Shown here: in pieces, positions 24,356 through 33,823 of the stretch
How positions within the stretch are numbered: position 1 is the stretch's first letter
Layout: each line of letters opens with the position of its first letter
Source: CAVOGJ01 sp963700865
GTDB lineage: Bacteria; Planctomycetota; Planctomycetia; Pirellulales; Pirellulaceae
Assembly (NCBI GenBank): GCA_963700865.1
Contig: CAVOZC010000022.1
Coordinates: 186,001-250,000, forward strand
DNA length: 64,000 nucleotides
Direction: 5' to 3'
Translations under genes and position numbers: made by a program
Notes under the pieces: model-generated
Told to the model about the DNA's origin: nothing
Database searches by the model: none
The model's input: only the letters and a program-made list of their open reading frames with translations

Positions 24356-27010
24356 TTATTTCTTTCGCAAGGCGGCTTGTGCCGCCGCCAGGCGGGCGAT
24401 GGGCACTCGAAACGGCGAGCAACTGACGTAATCGAGTCCCACGTGGTGGCAAAAGTCAATGGAGCGCGGATCGCCGCCGTGTTCGCCGCAAATACCGCAT
24501 TTCAGCTTCTTGCTGGTCAATCGTCCCTTGGCTACGCCCATGGCGACGAGCTGCCCGACTCCGTTGGTGTCGAGCGACTGGAACGGATCTTCGGGCAGGA
24601 TATCGTGCTTCAAGTAATCCGGCAGGAACGTGTTCACATCGTCACGACTGTAGCCAAAGGTCAACTGGGTCAAGTCATTCGTGCCAAAGCTGAAGAAGTC
24701 GGCGTACTTGGCCACTTCGTCCGCGATGAGCGCGGCCCTCGGAATTTCAATCATCGTCCCGATCAAAATAGGCAGCTTGCCTTGAAATTTCTTGGCCGCG
24801 ATCACCTTCGCGATGGTCGTCTCGGCGCGCTCACGCAGTTGTTGCAACTCGGCGTCGGTGCCGACAAGGGGGATCATGATCTCCGGACAAGCCTTAATGT
24901 TCTTGGCCTGACAGGCGATCGCCGCCTCGACGATTGCCGTGACCTGCATTTCGAGAATCTCGGGGTAAGTCACGCTCAGGCGACAGCCCCGATGCCCGAG
25001 CATCGGATTCGATTCGTGTAGAAACGCGACCCGCTCGGCGATCTTCTTGGGTGAAACGCCAACGGCCTTGGCCACATCCTTCTGCGAATCGGGATCATGC
25101 GGCAGGAATTCGTGCAACGGGGGATCGAGCAGACGAATCGTCACGGGCAGACCATCCATCGCCTTGAAGATGCCCTGAAAATCCTTCCGTTGGTACGGCA
25201 ACAGCTTGGCCAGGGCGGCCCGCCGCTCCGACTCGTCCTCGGCAAGAATCATCTCCCGCATGGCGGTAATGCGATTCTCGTCGAAGAACATGTGCTCGGT
25301 GCGGCACAACCCGATGCCCTCGGCGCCAAAATCTCGAGCCCGCTTCGCGTCTTCGGGCGTGTCCGCATTCGTTCGCACGCCCAACCGTCGATACTTATCG
25401 GCCCATTTCATGACCTGCGCGAAATCACCGCCGAGTTTCGGCGAGATGGTTTCGATCGCACCCACCATGACCTGACCGGTGGAACCGTCGAGCGACAGGG
25501 TGTCCTGGTGGGTGAACGTTTTGCCTTGCACCTGGATCTTGCGACCTTTTTCATCAATCTGAATGTCGCCCGCACCGGCCACGCAGCAGCGGCCCCAACC
25601 CCGTGCGACCACCGCCGCATGGCTGGTCATGCCACCGGTGCTCGTCAGGATCCCGGCGGCGCTGTGCATGCCGTCGATATCTTCCGGACTCGTTTCCTTC
25701 CGCACGAGCAGGACGCGTTCGCCCGCCAAGGTTCGTTCGACCGCCTCGGCCGCCGTAAATGCCAGCTTGCCGGCTGACGCACCGGGAGATGCGGGCAGGC
25801 CGACCGCGAGAATCGTCGCCTTGGCAACAGCGGCCGGGGAGAAGCTGGGAAGGAGCAGCTGAGTCAGATCGCCAGCCGGAATACGAAGCAGGGCGGTCTT
25901 TTCATCGATGACTTTCTCTTTGACCAGATCGCAGGCAATGGTGACCGCGGCAGCACCGGTCCGCTTGCCGGTCCGTGTCTGCAGCATGAAAAGCTTGCCG
26001 CGCTCAATCGTGAACTCGATATCCTGCACGTCTTTATAGTGTTTTTCCAACGTCTTCTTGATCGATAGCAACTGCTGGTGGACCTTCTTGTTCCACTTGG
26101 GCATCTCGGCCACGGGCACCGGCGTACGAATGCCGGCCACGACGTCCTCGCCTTGAGCATTGATGAGGAATTCGCCGTAAAACTCGTTCTTACCCGTCGA
26201 CGGGTTGCGGGTGAAGGCGACGCCGGTACCCGAATCGTCTCCCATGTTGCCGTAGACCATCGACTGGACATTGACGGCCGTTCCCAACAGGCCGCGAATC
26301 CCTTCCACTTCGCGATAGCGCACGGCGCGGGGCGTATTCCAGCTACCAAAGACCGCCTCGATCGCCATCCGCAGTTGGTCGAGCGGCTCCTGCGGAAACT
26401 CCGACTTGGTATGCGCCTTGACAATCGCCTTGTAGGCGTCGCACAGTTCCTTCAGGCCCTCGGCCGGTACGTCCGTGTCCTCCTGCACCTTGTACTTTTG
26501 TTTCACCGTGTCGAAAGCGGCCTCGAATTGGTGATGCTCCAATCCCATGACCACGTCACCAAACATATTGATCAAACGCCGATAGGCATCATAGGCAAAT
26601 CGTTCGTTACCCGTGGCCTTCGCGAGCCCCACGACCGACTCGTCGTTCAATCCCAAATTCAAGATGGTATTCATCATGCCGGGCATCGACACGGCGGCGC
26701 CGGAACGCACCGACACCAGCAAAGGATTTGCCCGATCGCCGAATTTCTTGTCGAGTTCCTTCTCGAGGATGCGAACATTCTTCTGCACTTCCTCCATCAA
26801 TCCCGCCGGCAATTGCCGCTTGTTCTTGTAGAACCCGTCGCACACTTCCGTCGTGATCGTAAAACCAGGAGGAACGGGAAGACCAATGCCCGTCATCTCG
26901 GCCAGGTTGGCACCCTTGCCACCCAAAAGCGGCTTATCCTTGCTCTTGCCTTCCGTCTTCGTCTGGCCAAAGTAGTAGACCATCCTGTTCTTCTTGGCGA
27001 CTTTTGCCAT
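24356..27010 (-). CDS. ppdK: Pyruvate, phosphate dikinase
   Basis: 884 residues, full length for the family. The N-terminal ATP-grasp part has 'LLGGKGANLAEMTGIGLPVP', the central phosphohistidine domain 'TGGMTSHAAVVARGWGRCC' (catalytic His in TSHA), and the C-terminal TIM barrel 'LCRTEHMFF' and 'FSFGTNDLTQLTFGYSRDD' with the catalytic Cys in 'CGICGEHGGDP'. It interconverts pyruvate + ATP + phosphate with PEP + AMP + pyrophosphate in central carbon metabolism. No PPDK regulatory-protein gene is adjacent. The reading frame is clean throughout, which is useful when judging the frameshifts elsewhere. Confidence 0.97.
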   Translation of the reverse strand: MAKVAKKNRMVYYFGQTKTEGKSKDKPLLGGKGANLAEMTGIGLPVPPGFTITTEVCDGFYKNKRQLPAGLMEEVQKNVRILEKELDKKFGDRANPLLVSVRSGAAVSMPGMMNTILNLGLNDESVVGLAKATGNERFAYDAYRRLINMFGDVVMGLEHHQFEAAFDTVKQKYKVQEDTDVPAEGLKELCDAYKAIVKAHTKSEFPQEPLDQLRMAIEAVFGSWNTPRAVRYREVEGIRGLLGTAVNVQSMVYGNMGDDSGTGVAFTRNPSTGKNEFYGEFLINAQGEDVVAGIRTPVPVAEMPKWNKKVHQQLLSIKKTLEKHYKDVQDIEFTIERGKLFMLQTRTGKRTGAAAVTIACDLVKEKVIDEKTALLRIPAGDLTQLLLPSFSPAAVAKATILAVGLPASPGASAGKLAFTAAEAVERTLAGERVLLVRKETSPEDIDGMHSAAGILTSTGGMTSHAAVVARGWGRCCVAGAGDIQIDEKGRKIQVQGKTFTHQDTLSLDGSTGQVMVGAIETISPKLGGDFAQVMKWADKYRRLGVRTNADTPEDAKRARDFGAEGIGLCRTEHMFFDENRITAMREMILAEDESERRAALAKLLPYQRKDFQGIFKAMDGLPVTIRLLDPPLHEFLPHDPDSQKDVAKAVGVSPKKIAERVAFLHESNPMLGHRGCRLSVTYPEILEMQVTAIVEAAIACQAKNIKACPEIMIPLVGTDAELQQLRERAETTIAKVIAAKKFQGKLPILIGTMIEIPRAALIADEVAKYADFFSFGTNDLTQLTFGYSRDDVNTFLPDYLKHDILPEDPFQSLDTNGVGQLVAMGVAKGRLTSKKLKCGICGEHGGDPRSIDFCHHVGLDYVSCSPFRVPIARLAAAQAALRKK

Positions 27011-27214
27011 TTCGCGGGTTCCTCTATCTGTCTCGATGCCGAGTTTATGATTACCTTCGATCGCTGCTCAACGCTTGCTTCGATCAAAGCGCATGATCTG
27101 GGAGATCAAAAGTCCAGCAATGTAACAGTGGCCCCAGCGACCGTCAACCGACGCAACCAGTTCAACAGTCGCGGGTTACGCCCGTAAGCACCCGGCGATC
27201 TTGAAAGAATTTTC

Positions 27215-27800
27215 GTGTCCGAATCTGCCAGAAACACCTCAGCCACCCGCTGGTCGTTGATCACGGGGGCAGGGCTGCTCGCCGCGGCGGCGGTCGGTGC
27301 GTGCTGGTTGTCGATCGACCTTCCCAGCGAGCTGAACTACGCGCGTTTCAAACGCGGCTGCGGCTGGGGAGTGGCAGGCACGTTGCCACCACTGCTGCTC
27401 TTTATCGCACTCCGCAACCTCCCGTCGGCGGCGGTTCGTCGCGTCGACAAAATCATCCGCCAGCAGTTGTTACCGCTCTTTGACGGCCTGCCCTGGTACG
27501 GACTGTTGTGGGTGGCCATGTTGGCCGGCGTGAGTGAGGAGGTTTTCTTCCGCGGCGTGCTCCAACAGGCGGTTTCCGCCTTCGCGCCCGCGTGGCTGAG
27601 CGATTCTGGCGGCGGGCATCGTCTTTGGACTGGCACACTGCGTCACCGCGACTTACGCCTTTCTGGCTGCCACGATGGGATGCTACTTCGGCTGGCTGTT
27701 TGTCAGCTGCGACAGCCTTTGGGCACCGATCGTCGCACATGGCCTGTACGACTTTATCGTGCTTCAGTACCTGATGTGGGAACGAGCCAATCACGTCTGA
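27215..27800 (+). CDS. CPBP-family intramembrane protease (CAAX protease/bacteriocin-processing type), frameshifted
   Basis: GTG start at 27215. Several spans precede the first signature 'GVSEEVFFRGVLQQ' (the EExxxR motif of CPBP/Abi proteases). The frame then breaks at about 27602; in the +1 frame it continues 'ILAAGIVFGLAHCVTATYA' (second motif FxxxH) and 'LWAPIVAHGLYDFIVLQYL' (third motif HxxxD), ending at TGA 27798-27800. All three catalytic motifs exist once one base is removed, for ~194 residues. It is predicted to be a membrane-embedded glutamic-type protease. It overlaps the convergent PAP2 gene by 10 bases. Confidence 0.75.
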
Positions 27801-28609
27801 GCCGACGTGCCACGTGACTCGCTTCGCCCAGAAAGCCGTCGCCGGAGTTGATCGAGCAGCCAGTCGTGCAGAGGGGTCGCCATCAGCACGGCGGTCACCA
27901 CCAGCGCCACGCCGCCGCTACCGACCAGAAGATCGGTGGGCCAATGTGCCCCCGCGACCAGGCGAGGCATGCTGAACAGCCATGCCAGCCACCACACCAA
28001 CTGAACGGCTTCCCGTCGCGCCCAATAACTGACGTAAAGGGCCAGGCTGAAGAGCACCATGCCATGGTCGCCCGGAAAGCTCCAGGGGGATGCGTCCTTG
28101 CAAGCGATGTCGGGTACCAGTTCGCTCAACCGCCAAGTGTCGGAAAGTGCAAGCGTGGGACTTGGTCGACCGTAGGCCAGTACGTCATCCCTAAGAAACT
28201 CTGCCAGCTGGATCCCGCCCCACACGAACGCCGCGAAGAGGGCCAAGGAGCCCAGGGCCTCGGCACGCGTCCAGCGGCGCGACTGATGGATCGCATAACA
28301 GACCGTCGCCAGCATCGCCGCGCCACTGAGCAAATCGAAGCCACGCCAATTCGCAAACGCCCAGCATTGCTGCCAAGCGCCTCCGAGTGACAGCGTGTTA
28401 TTAAGCATCCGAAAGACCAGCAAGTCGAAGGCATCCCACGAGCCGCGGGTGGCAGGCAACAACCAGGTCACTCCAAACACAATCGCAATGCCAAGCGAGG
28501 TAAACAGCGGCAGTGGCCGCCAGCGACCGGCGCGGCGGGCGGGCTGTGGGGGTTGCGGGGTCTGTACCGGCGCGTGAAGGGATGGAGGACTAGCAAGCCA
28601 CGTGGCCAT
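27791..28609 (-). CDS. PAP2-family membrane phosphatase
   Basis: 272 residues from ATG 28609, with GGAG 7 bases upstream; the frame to 28726 is not supported. Six hydrophobic spans. The PAP2 motifs are visible in order: 'KDASPWSFPGDHGMV' (SxPGDH) and 'SMPRLVAGAHWPTDLL' (SR-like ... H ... D). The first motif (KxxxxxxRP) is weak. These enzymes dephosphorylate undecaprenyl pyrophosphate or phosphatidic acid at the membrane. It overlaps the 3' end of the CPBP gene. Confidence 0.8.
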   Translation of the reverse strand: MATWLASPPSLHAPVQTPQPPQPARRAGRWRPLPLFTSLGIAIVFGVTWLLPATRGSWDAFDLLVFRMLNNTLSLGGAWQQCWAFANWRGFDLLSGAAMLATVCYAIHQSRRWTRAEALGSLALFAAFVWGGIQLAEFLRDDVLAYGRPSPTLALSDTWRLSELVPDIACKDASPWSFPGDHGMVLFSLALYVSYWARREAVQLVWWLAWLFSMPRLVAGAHWPTDLLVGSGGVALVVTAVLMATPLHDWLLDQLRRRLSGRSESRGTSAQT

Positions 28610-28874
28610 GAATATCTCCCAGGACCGCGTTCGATTCGTCGCCGCGGGTGTCGTGGTCGAACGTATTGTGCGTAAGCTCCCGATTGTGCCGACGGGCCTG
28701 GCGGCACCCCGGCGGATCGGGCCCAAGATTGCTGCTCGGCACCCGCGTCACGACCCGATGATCACTGGCGACGCCAGTCGTTACCTACCAAACGCGGTCG
28801 CTTGACCACAAGGTCGACGCCGCATCATTCGACCTACCCGCAAGGATCGCGGGCAATTTGGACCATTCCCGACG

Positions 28875-30618
28875 GTGCACGGACGCTCCCCCTTGTTAAC
28901 GACGGCGCTGGCAATGACTGCATGGATGGCAGTGGTGCCGCACGCTGCGCCCGCGGACGAGCCGCCTGTCGATCGTTTCGCGGTGGCAGCCCGCGATTAT
29001 CAAGAACAACGATGGGAACAAGCGGCGGAGGCATTCGGCGACAGCACCCGTTCCGACGACGACGCCACACGGCGCGACGCTTATTTCTTCCTGGCCGAAT
29101 GCTGCATGGAGCTCCGCCAGTTTTCACGGGCCTCGACGGCATTCGATGCCTACCTGGCTCTCGCGGACAGCCAATCGCCCCATTGGCAGCGGGCCCTCTT
29201 TCGCGTCGGCGAAGCGTACTATCTGTCTGAGGAATTCGATCAGGCGATCCCAGCCTTGCAACGGTTTCTTGGCGACTTTCCCACCAACCCTCTCTGCGCC
29301 TACGCCCATCGTTACCTGGGCGAAGCGGCGCTCGCCGCGTCCGACGCCACCGCCGCTTCGCGGCATTTCCGGGCAGTCATCGATGAATTCCCCAGCAGCC
29401 CCCTGGCGCCCGTCTGCCGTTTGAAACTGGCCCGGTGCCACGAGCTGCTCGATCAGCCGACCGCGGCCCGCGACATCTACCGACGATTTCTCGATGATCC
29501 CACGTTCGGCCCGTATTGCCGACAACGGCTCGCACAACTCGACGAAGCCGTGGATGAAGTGATGACACTGATCGCCGCGGGACAGCCGGAGCAAGCCGAG
29601 GCACGACTGAGGGAACGCGAGCAGGCTGCCGCAGCGGTCGATGTTAGTGCCCAGTGGTACGCGTTGGCGGACGCCTTTCCAGCAGGCAGCGAGGGCCGCC
29701 TCCGAGCGCTGCGGGCCATCGCCGACCGGTACCCTGAGAGTCGGCTGTGGCCGCACGCGATGTTCCGGCTGGCTCAAGTCGAGTTTGATGACAAGCGGTT
29801 CGCGGACGCGGCCGACCGCTGCGGCTCGATCCTGCGGCAGTCGCCATCCCCAGAACTGATGCCGCATGTCCTGTTTTTGCAGGGCCAATTGCAAGCGGAG
29901 GAGGAGGACTGGTCGGCGGCTGGCGAATCGATGCGCTACCTCGTCGACGAGTTTCCCGCACACACCCTCGCGCCAGCCGCCACGTTCTGGTGCGCGGAAG
30001 CCGAGTTTCGACAACATCACTGGCAGTCCGCCCGAGATGCCTTCGGTCGGATCGCCGATCAGGAACAGGCGACCGGCCAACCCTCACCCCGGGCCCCAAT
30101 GACCGAATTGCGAATCGCCCAGGTCGCCGCGCACCTGGGCGATTGGGAGGAAGCCCTCGAACGGGCGGTCGGTATTCGCGACCGTTACCCCAACTTCGGC
30201 CAGCAATTCGAGGTGGACTACCTGCGTCGGTCGCGCCCATGCCTCGTTGGGTGAGTTTTCGCAGGCCCGCGACGCGTACCAGCTAGTCCTGGATGCGCCA
30301 CAGGCCGCCGGCTCGGAAACCGCCGCCATGGCCCAGTGGATGATTGGCGAATCCTACCTGCACGAGGGTCGTCCACAGGAAGCCTTACCGGCATATTTGC
30401 ACGTCGAGTCGCAGCACACGTGGCCTGAATGGCAGGCCGCCGGATTGTTTCAGGCAGCCAAATGCTACGACCTGCTCGAGCGACCCCTTCCCGCCAGCGA
30501 AACACGGGCCCGCTTGTGCGAGCGGTTCGGCGGCACAGCATTCATGGCCAAGGCCCGAGAAGAACAGAACTTGCCAAATGCGGTCGGCCAACCGCGGATG
30601 GCACAGCACCCCCATTGA
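28875..30618 (+). CDS. Exported TPR-repeat protein, first gene of ExbBD operon, frameshifted
   Basis: GTG start, signal peptide ending 'HAAPA', then at least ten TPR-like units ('YFFLAECCMELRQFSRASTA', 'ALFRVGEAYYLSEEFDQAI', 'AHRYLGEAALAASDATAASR'). At about 30225 the frame shifts by one base; the +1 frame continues the repeats ('RAHASLGEFSQARDAYQLVL', 'MAQWMIGESYLHEGRPQEAL') and ends at 30618. The corrected length is ~580 residues. It resembles periplasmic TolA/YbgF-type TPR proteins that sit beside TolQ/ExbB systems; 45 bases separate it from exbB. Confidence 0.75.
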
Positions 30619-30663
30619 GCCCCTGACATTCGACCCGCCATGAAACACAGCCCCTGAAGGTCC

Positions 30664-31508
30664 ATGATGAAATCGAACCGGCACGCCTTTCGATCGGGTC
30701 CCATCCTGGCGGGCTTTCTCGCCGCGCTCATGGTCTGTCAGCTCGCGAACGGACAAATCCGCGAGGAAGCGGCGACCCCGGTGGCCGGAGCCGTCGAGGT
30801 TCCATCGGCTGCGTCCGCCGCGGCCTCTCCAGGCGTCACCCGCAACCTGCTGAGTGTCCTGCGCAGTGGCGGCCCCATGCTCATTCCACTCGCCGCCTGC
30901 TCCTTCCTGCTGTGTCTGTTTGCGTTCGAGCGCTCGATCAGCCTTCGTCGCGGCCGGGTCATTCCCAAACCGTTTGTCCGCCGACTGCTGGCCCAGATTG
31001 AAGATGAGGCGCCGAGCCGCACGAGGCGCTGGAAAAATGCCGAGACAATGGCAGCCCGATCGCAGAAGTCTTTGCCGCCGGCATCATGAAGTGGAATCGC
31101 CCGGCGGTCGAGGTCGAGCAGGCGATTATCGATACCGGCGAACGCGTGGCGCAGGGCCTGCGCCGCTATTTGCGGCTATTTAACGGCATCTCGACCATCA
31201 GCCCACTGCTGGGACTGCTGGGTACGGTGCTGGGGATGATCAGTGCCTTCAACGCCATCGCCTCGGCCAGCGCCATGGGCAAGCCGGAACTGCTGGCGAA
31301 AGGCATCAGCCAGGCGTTGCTGACGACGGCCGCCGGGCTGACCGTCGCCATCCCCGCCATCGTGACTTACCTCTATTTCGCCAGCAAAGTTGACCGCCTG
31401 GTCGTCGATATCGACCGCTACGGTCAACAACTGGTCAACTTCATTGCCGTCGATGGCTGGAAGGAAAATCAATCCCCGAAATCAAAGAACCGCAGCCGAG
31501 CGGCCTGA
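30664..31508 (+). CDS. ExbB/TolQ/MotA-family proton channel protein, frameshifted
   Basis: The N-terminus has an extra signal-like segment ('ILAGFLAALMVCQLANGQ') before the first ExbB span 'SGGPMLIPLAACSFLLCLFA' and 'FERSISLRRG'. Near 31010 one base appears missing. In the corrected frame the chain reads 'HEALEKCRDNGSPIAEVFAA' and continues with the MotA/TolQ core 'LRRYLRLFNGISTISPLLGL' and 'ALLTTAAGLTVAIPAIV'. The corrected length is ~280 residues. With ExbD it would use the proton gradient to drive an envelope process. The N-terminal extension is common in planctomycete and Bacteroidetes-type ExbB. Confidence 0.8.
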
Positions 31509-31554
31509 TCGCAGAGCAGCTGCCGCCGTCTTTTCGACGCGTGCGAAACCAACC

Positions 31555-31983
31555 ATGCCACTGAAAACCTACGAAGACGAGCAGCCGACGCTGAACCTCA
31601 CGCCGATGATCGACGTGGTGTTCCTGCTGATCATTTTCTTCATGGTCGGTACGAAATTCACGGATGACGAACGGAAGATCGAACTGGATCTGCCGGCCGT
31701 CGGTCAATCGGCGGCCCTCACGGCGGCTCCGCAAAAAAGAGTGGTCTATGTGCTCCGCGACGGCACCATTCGCTTCAATCGCCAGATCGTTGATCTGCCA
31801 CGGCTCACCGAATTGCTCGCAACGGCTCGGCAGCAGACGCCCCAATTGAGTGTTGCCGTCCGAGGCGACGCCCAAGGTGCCTTCCAAAACGTGGCCAACG
31901 TGCTGGCCGCTTGTCGGACGGCGGGAGTGCATGACATGGCGATCTCCGTACGGATGGCCGGTGACGCAGGTTCCAAGTACTAA
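31555..31983 (+). CDS. ExbD/TolR-family protein
   Basis: 142 residues, ATG 31555. 'LNLTPMIDVVFLLIIFFMVG' is the ExbD/TolR span with the essential Asp that carries protons; 'ERKIELDLPAVGQSA' and a C-terminal periplasmic alpha/beta domain ('QLSVAVRGDAQGAFQNVANV', 'GVHDMAISVR') follow. It partners the upstream ExbB. Only one exbD is present; many ExbBD operons of this type carry two. Confidence 0.9.
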   Translation: MPLKTYEDEQPTLNLTPMIDVVFLLIIFFMVGTKFTDDERKIELDLPAVGQSAALTAAPQKRVVYVLRDGTIRFNRQIVDLPRLTELLATARQQTPQLSVAVRGDAQGAFQNVANVLAACRTAGVHDMAISVRMAGDAGSKY

Positions 31984-32029
31984 CGGGCCTCGGGGGCCTA
32001 CTCCGCCGCGGCCATGATCAAGCAGCACC

Positions 32030-33791
32030 ATGCATTTCCTGACACCGCTTTTCGAAGGCACGCGAGCCGGCTGGACAATGCTGGCCATGGCCGCGGTCGT
32101 GCTGATTGCCTCGATCGTGGTGCTGGCTCGGCTGCGGTGGATCCAGTCGCGACCGATCGCCACCTGCATCGTCCTGTCGATGCTGGCCCATGCGCTGCTC
32201 GTGGTCAGTGCCTACATGACGCGCTTTTTCGATGCGCCCGTGTTGCCGGGTGATCCCGGCATTCGCGTCCGCCTGACGGAGACGCCAAGCTCGATCGCTC
32301 CGCATCCGCCCGTGGCCGAGAGGTGGGATGCCCTGTCGGTCGAACCGGCCCCGCTGCCGACCATGACGGGGGTTCCTGAGCTGGCGGCACGGCCCAGCGT
32401 GGAGGAGTTATCCCCGCCACCCCTGCCAGCGGCCGACCAGCCGGCGCCGGCGGTCCCTTTTCCGGCCCCCGAAGCGGCCGTCGCGGCTCCGCCCGCGGAC
32501 CCCGCCCAGCCGCCGGCCAGCCAGGACCCGGCCAGCCCCGGTCCGGCACCCGCGACCGTGGACCCGCCCGACCAGCCGGTGGGACCGGAAATGGCCGCCC
32601 TGCAGGATGAAAACTGGGAAAGCGGAGGGGCGCGGACGCGGCGCGGACGAGCCCCGCGTGGCGACCGCCACGCCGGTCGCAGCGTCGCCCCCACCCATCG
32701 CGCGGGCGGCCGAACGGCCGGCCGAGCGGTTGCCGGCCCGCTACCGAGCCCGGCTGGCGACAGATCGCGACGAAATCCTCCGCCGCAGGGGTGGGAACGC
32801 CCAGACCGAAGCCGCCGTGCAGGCCGGCTTGGCTTGGCTGGCCGCGCAGCAGTTGGCCGATGGTCGCTGGGACGCCTCGCAGCACGGGGCAGGGCGGGGG
32901 CAACTGGTCGACGGACATTTTCGTGGCCCCGCGGGTTTGCAGGCGGATACCGGTATCACGGGGCTGGCGCTGCTCGCCTTCTTGGGGGCCGGCCAGACCC
33001 ACCTGCACGGAGACCACACCGAAACGGTCCGTCGAGGCCTGGAGTTCTTGCTGCGGACGCAGGCCGCCAATGGAGATTTGGCCGGTGACGCGACCGACTT
33101 TGCCCGCATGTACTGCCACGGGATGGCCACGCTGGCACTGAACGAGGCGCTGGCGATGACGGGCGATCAGCGGCTGCTCCGCTTCGTCGAACAGGGCACC
33201 CGGTATACGCTGGGCTGCCAGCACCCGAAGAACGGCGGCTGGCGTTACCGACCGGGCGACCAGGGCGATACCAGCCAGTTTGGCTGGCAACTAATGGCGA
33301 TCGTCAGCGGAGAACAGGCGGGATTGCGAATTCCCAGTCCTACCACGCAGGGGATGCACCGCTTCCTGGCGAGCGTCGCCCGGGGCAATCGCGGCGGGTT
33401 GGCGAGCTATCGGCCCGGCAGCGGTGCGACCCGCGCCATGACGGCCGAGGCGATGGCGTGTCGCGGATTCCTGGGGATCGCCGACCTGGCTGCCGACGCG
33501 GAGGCGATCGAATTCCTGCTCGAAGAGCTACCGGGACAAGGGCCAGCCAACTTTTACTATTGGTATTACGCCACCATCGCGCTCAGCCAGACCGATTCGG
33601 CCGCCTGGAAACAGTGGAATGACGCCTTGCAGGCGGCCCTGCTTCCCCGTCAGCGACGGGACGGACAGCTCGCCGGCTGCTGGGACTGCGACACGGTCTG
33701 GGGCGCACATGGTGGCCGGGTCTTTACCACGGCGCTGGCCACGATGTGTCTGGAAGTCTATTACCGTTATCCGTTGCGAGAGTCCCGTTAG
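32030..33791 (+). CDS. TonB-like N-terminus fused to a terpene-cyclase/prenyltransferase-fold domain, frameshifted
   Basis: The N-terminal ~190 residues have two to three spans ('TMLAMAAVVLIASIVVLARL', 'ATCIVLSMLAHALLVVSAYM'), then a long Pro/Ala-rich stretch as in TonB. Near 32625 one extra base shifts the frame; the continuation reads 'TEAAVQAGLAWLAAQQLADG', 'DTGITGLALLAFLGAGQTH' and 'NGGWRYRPGDQGDTSQFGW', the QW-type repeats of the squalene-cyclase/prenyltransferase alpha-barrel. It ends at 33791. I see no DxDD catalytic motif, so a binding role is more likely than cyclisation. It is the last gene of the TPR-exbB-exbD operon and could be the energised partner protein. Confidence 0.75.
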
Positions 33792-33823
33792 GTGACCCGG
33801 GGATAGCCGATCCCACGGGGGCC

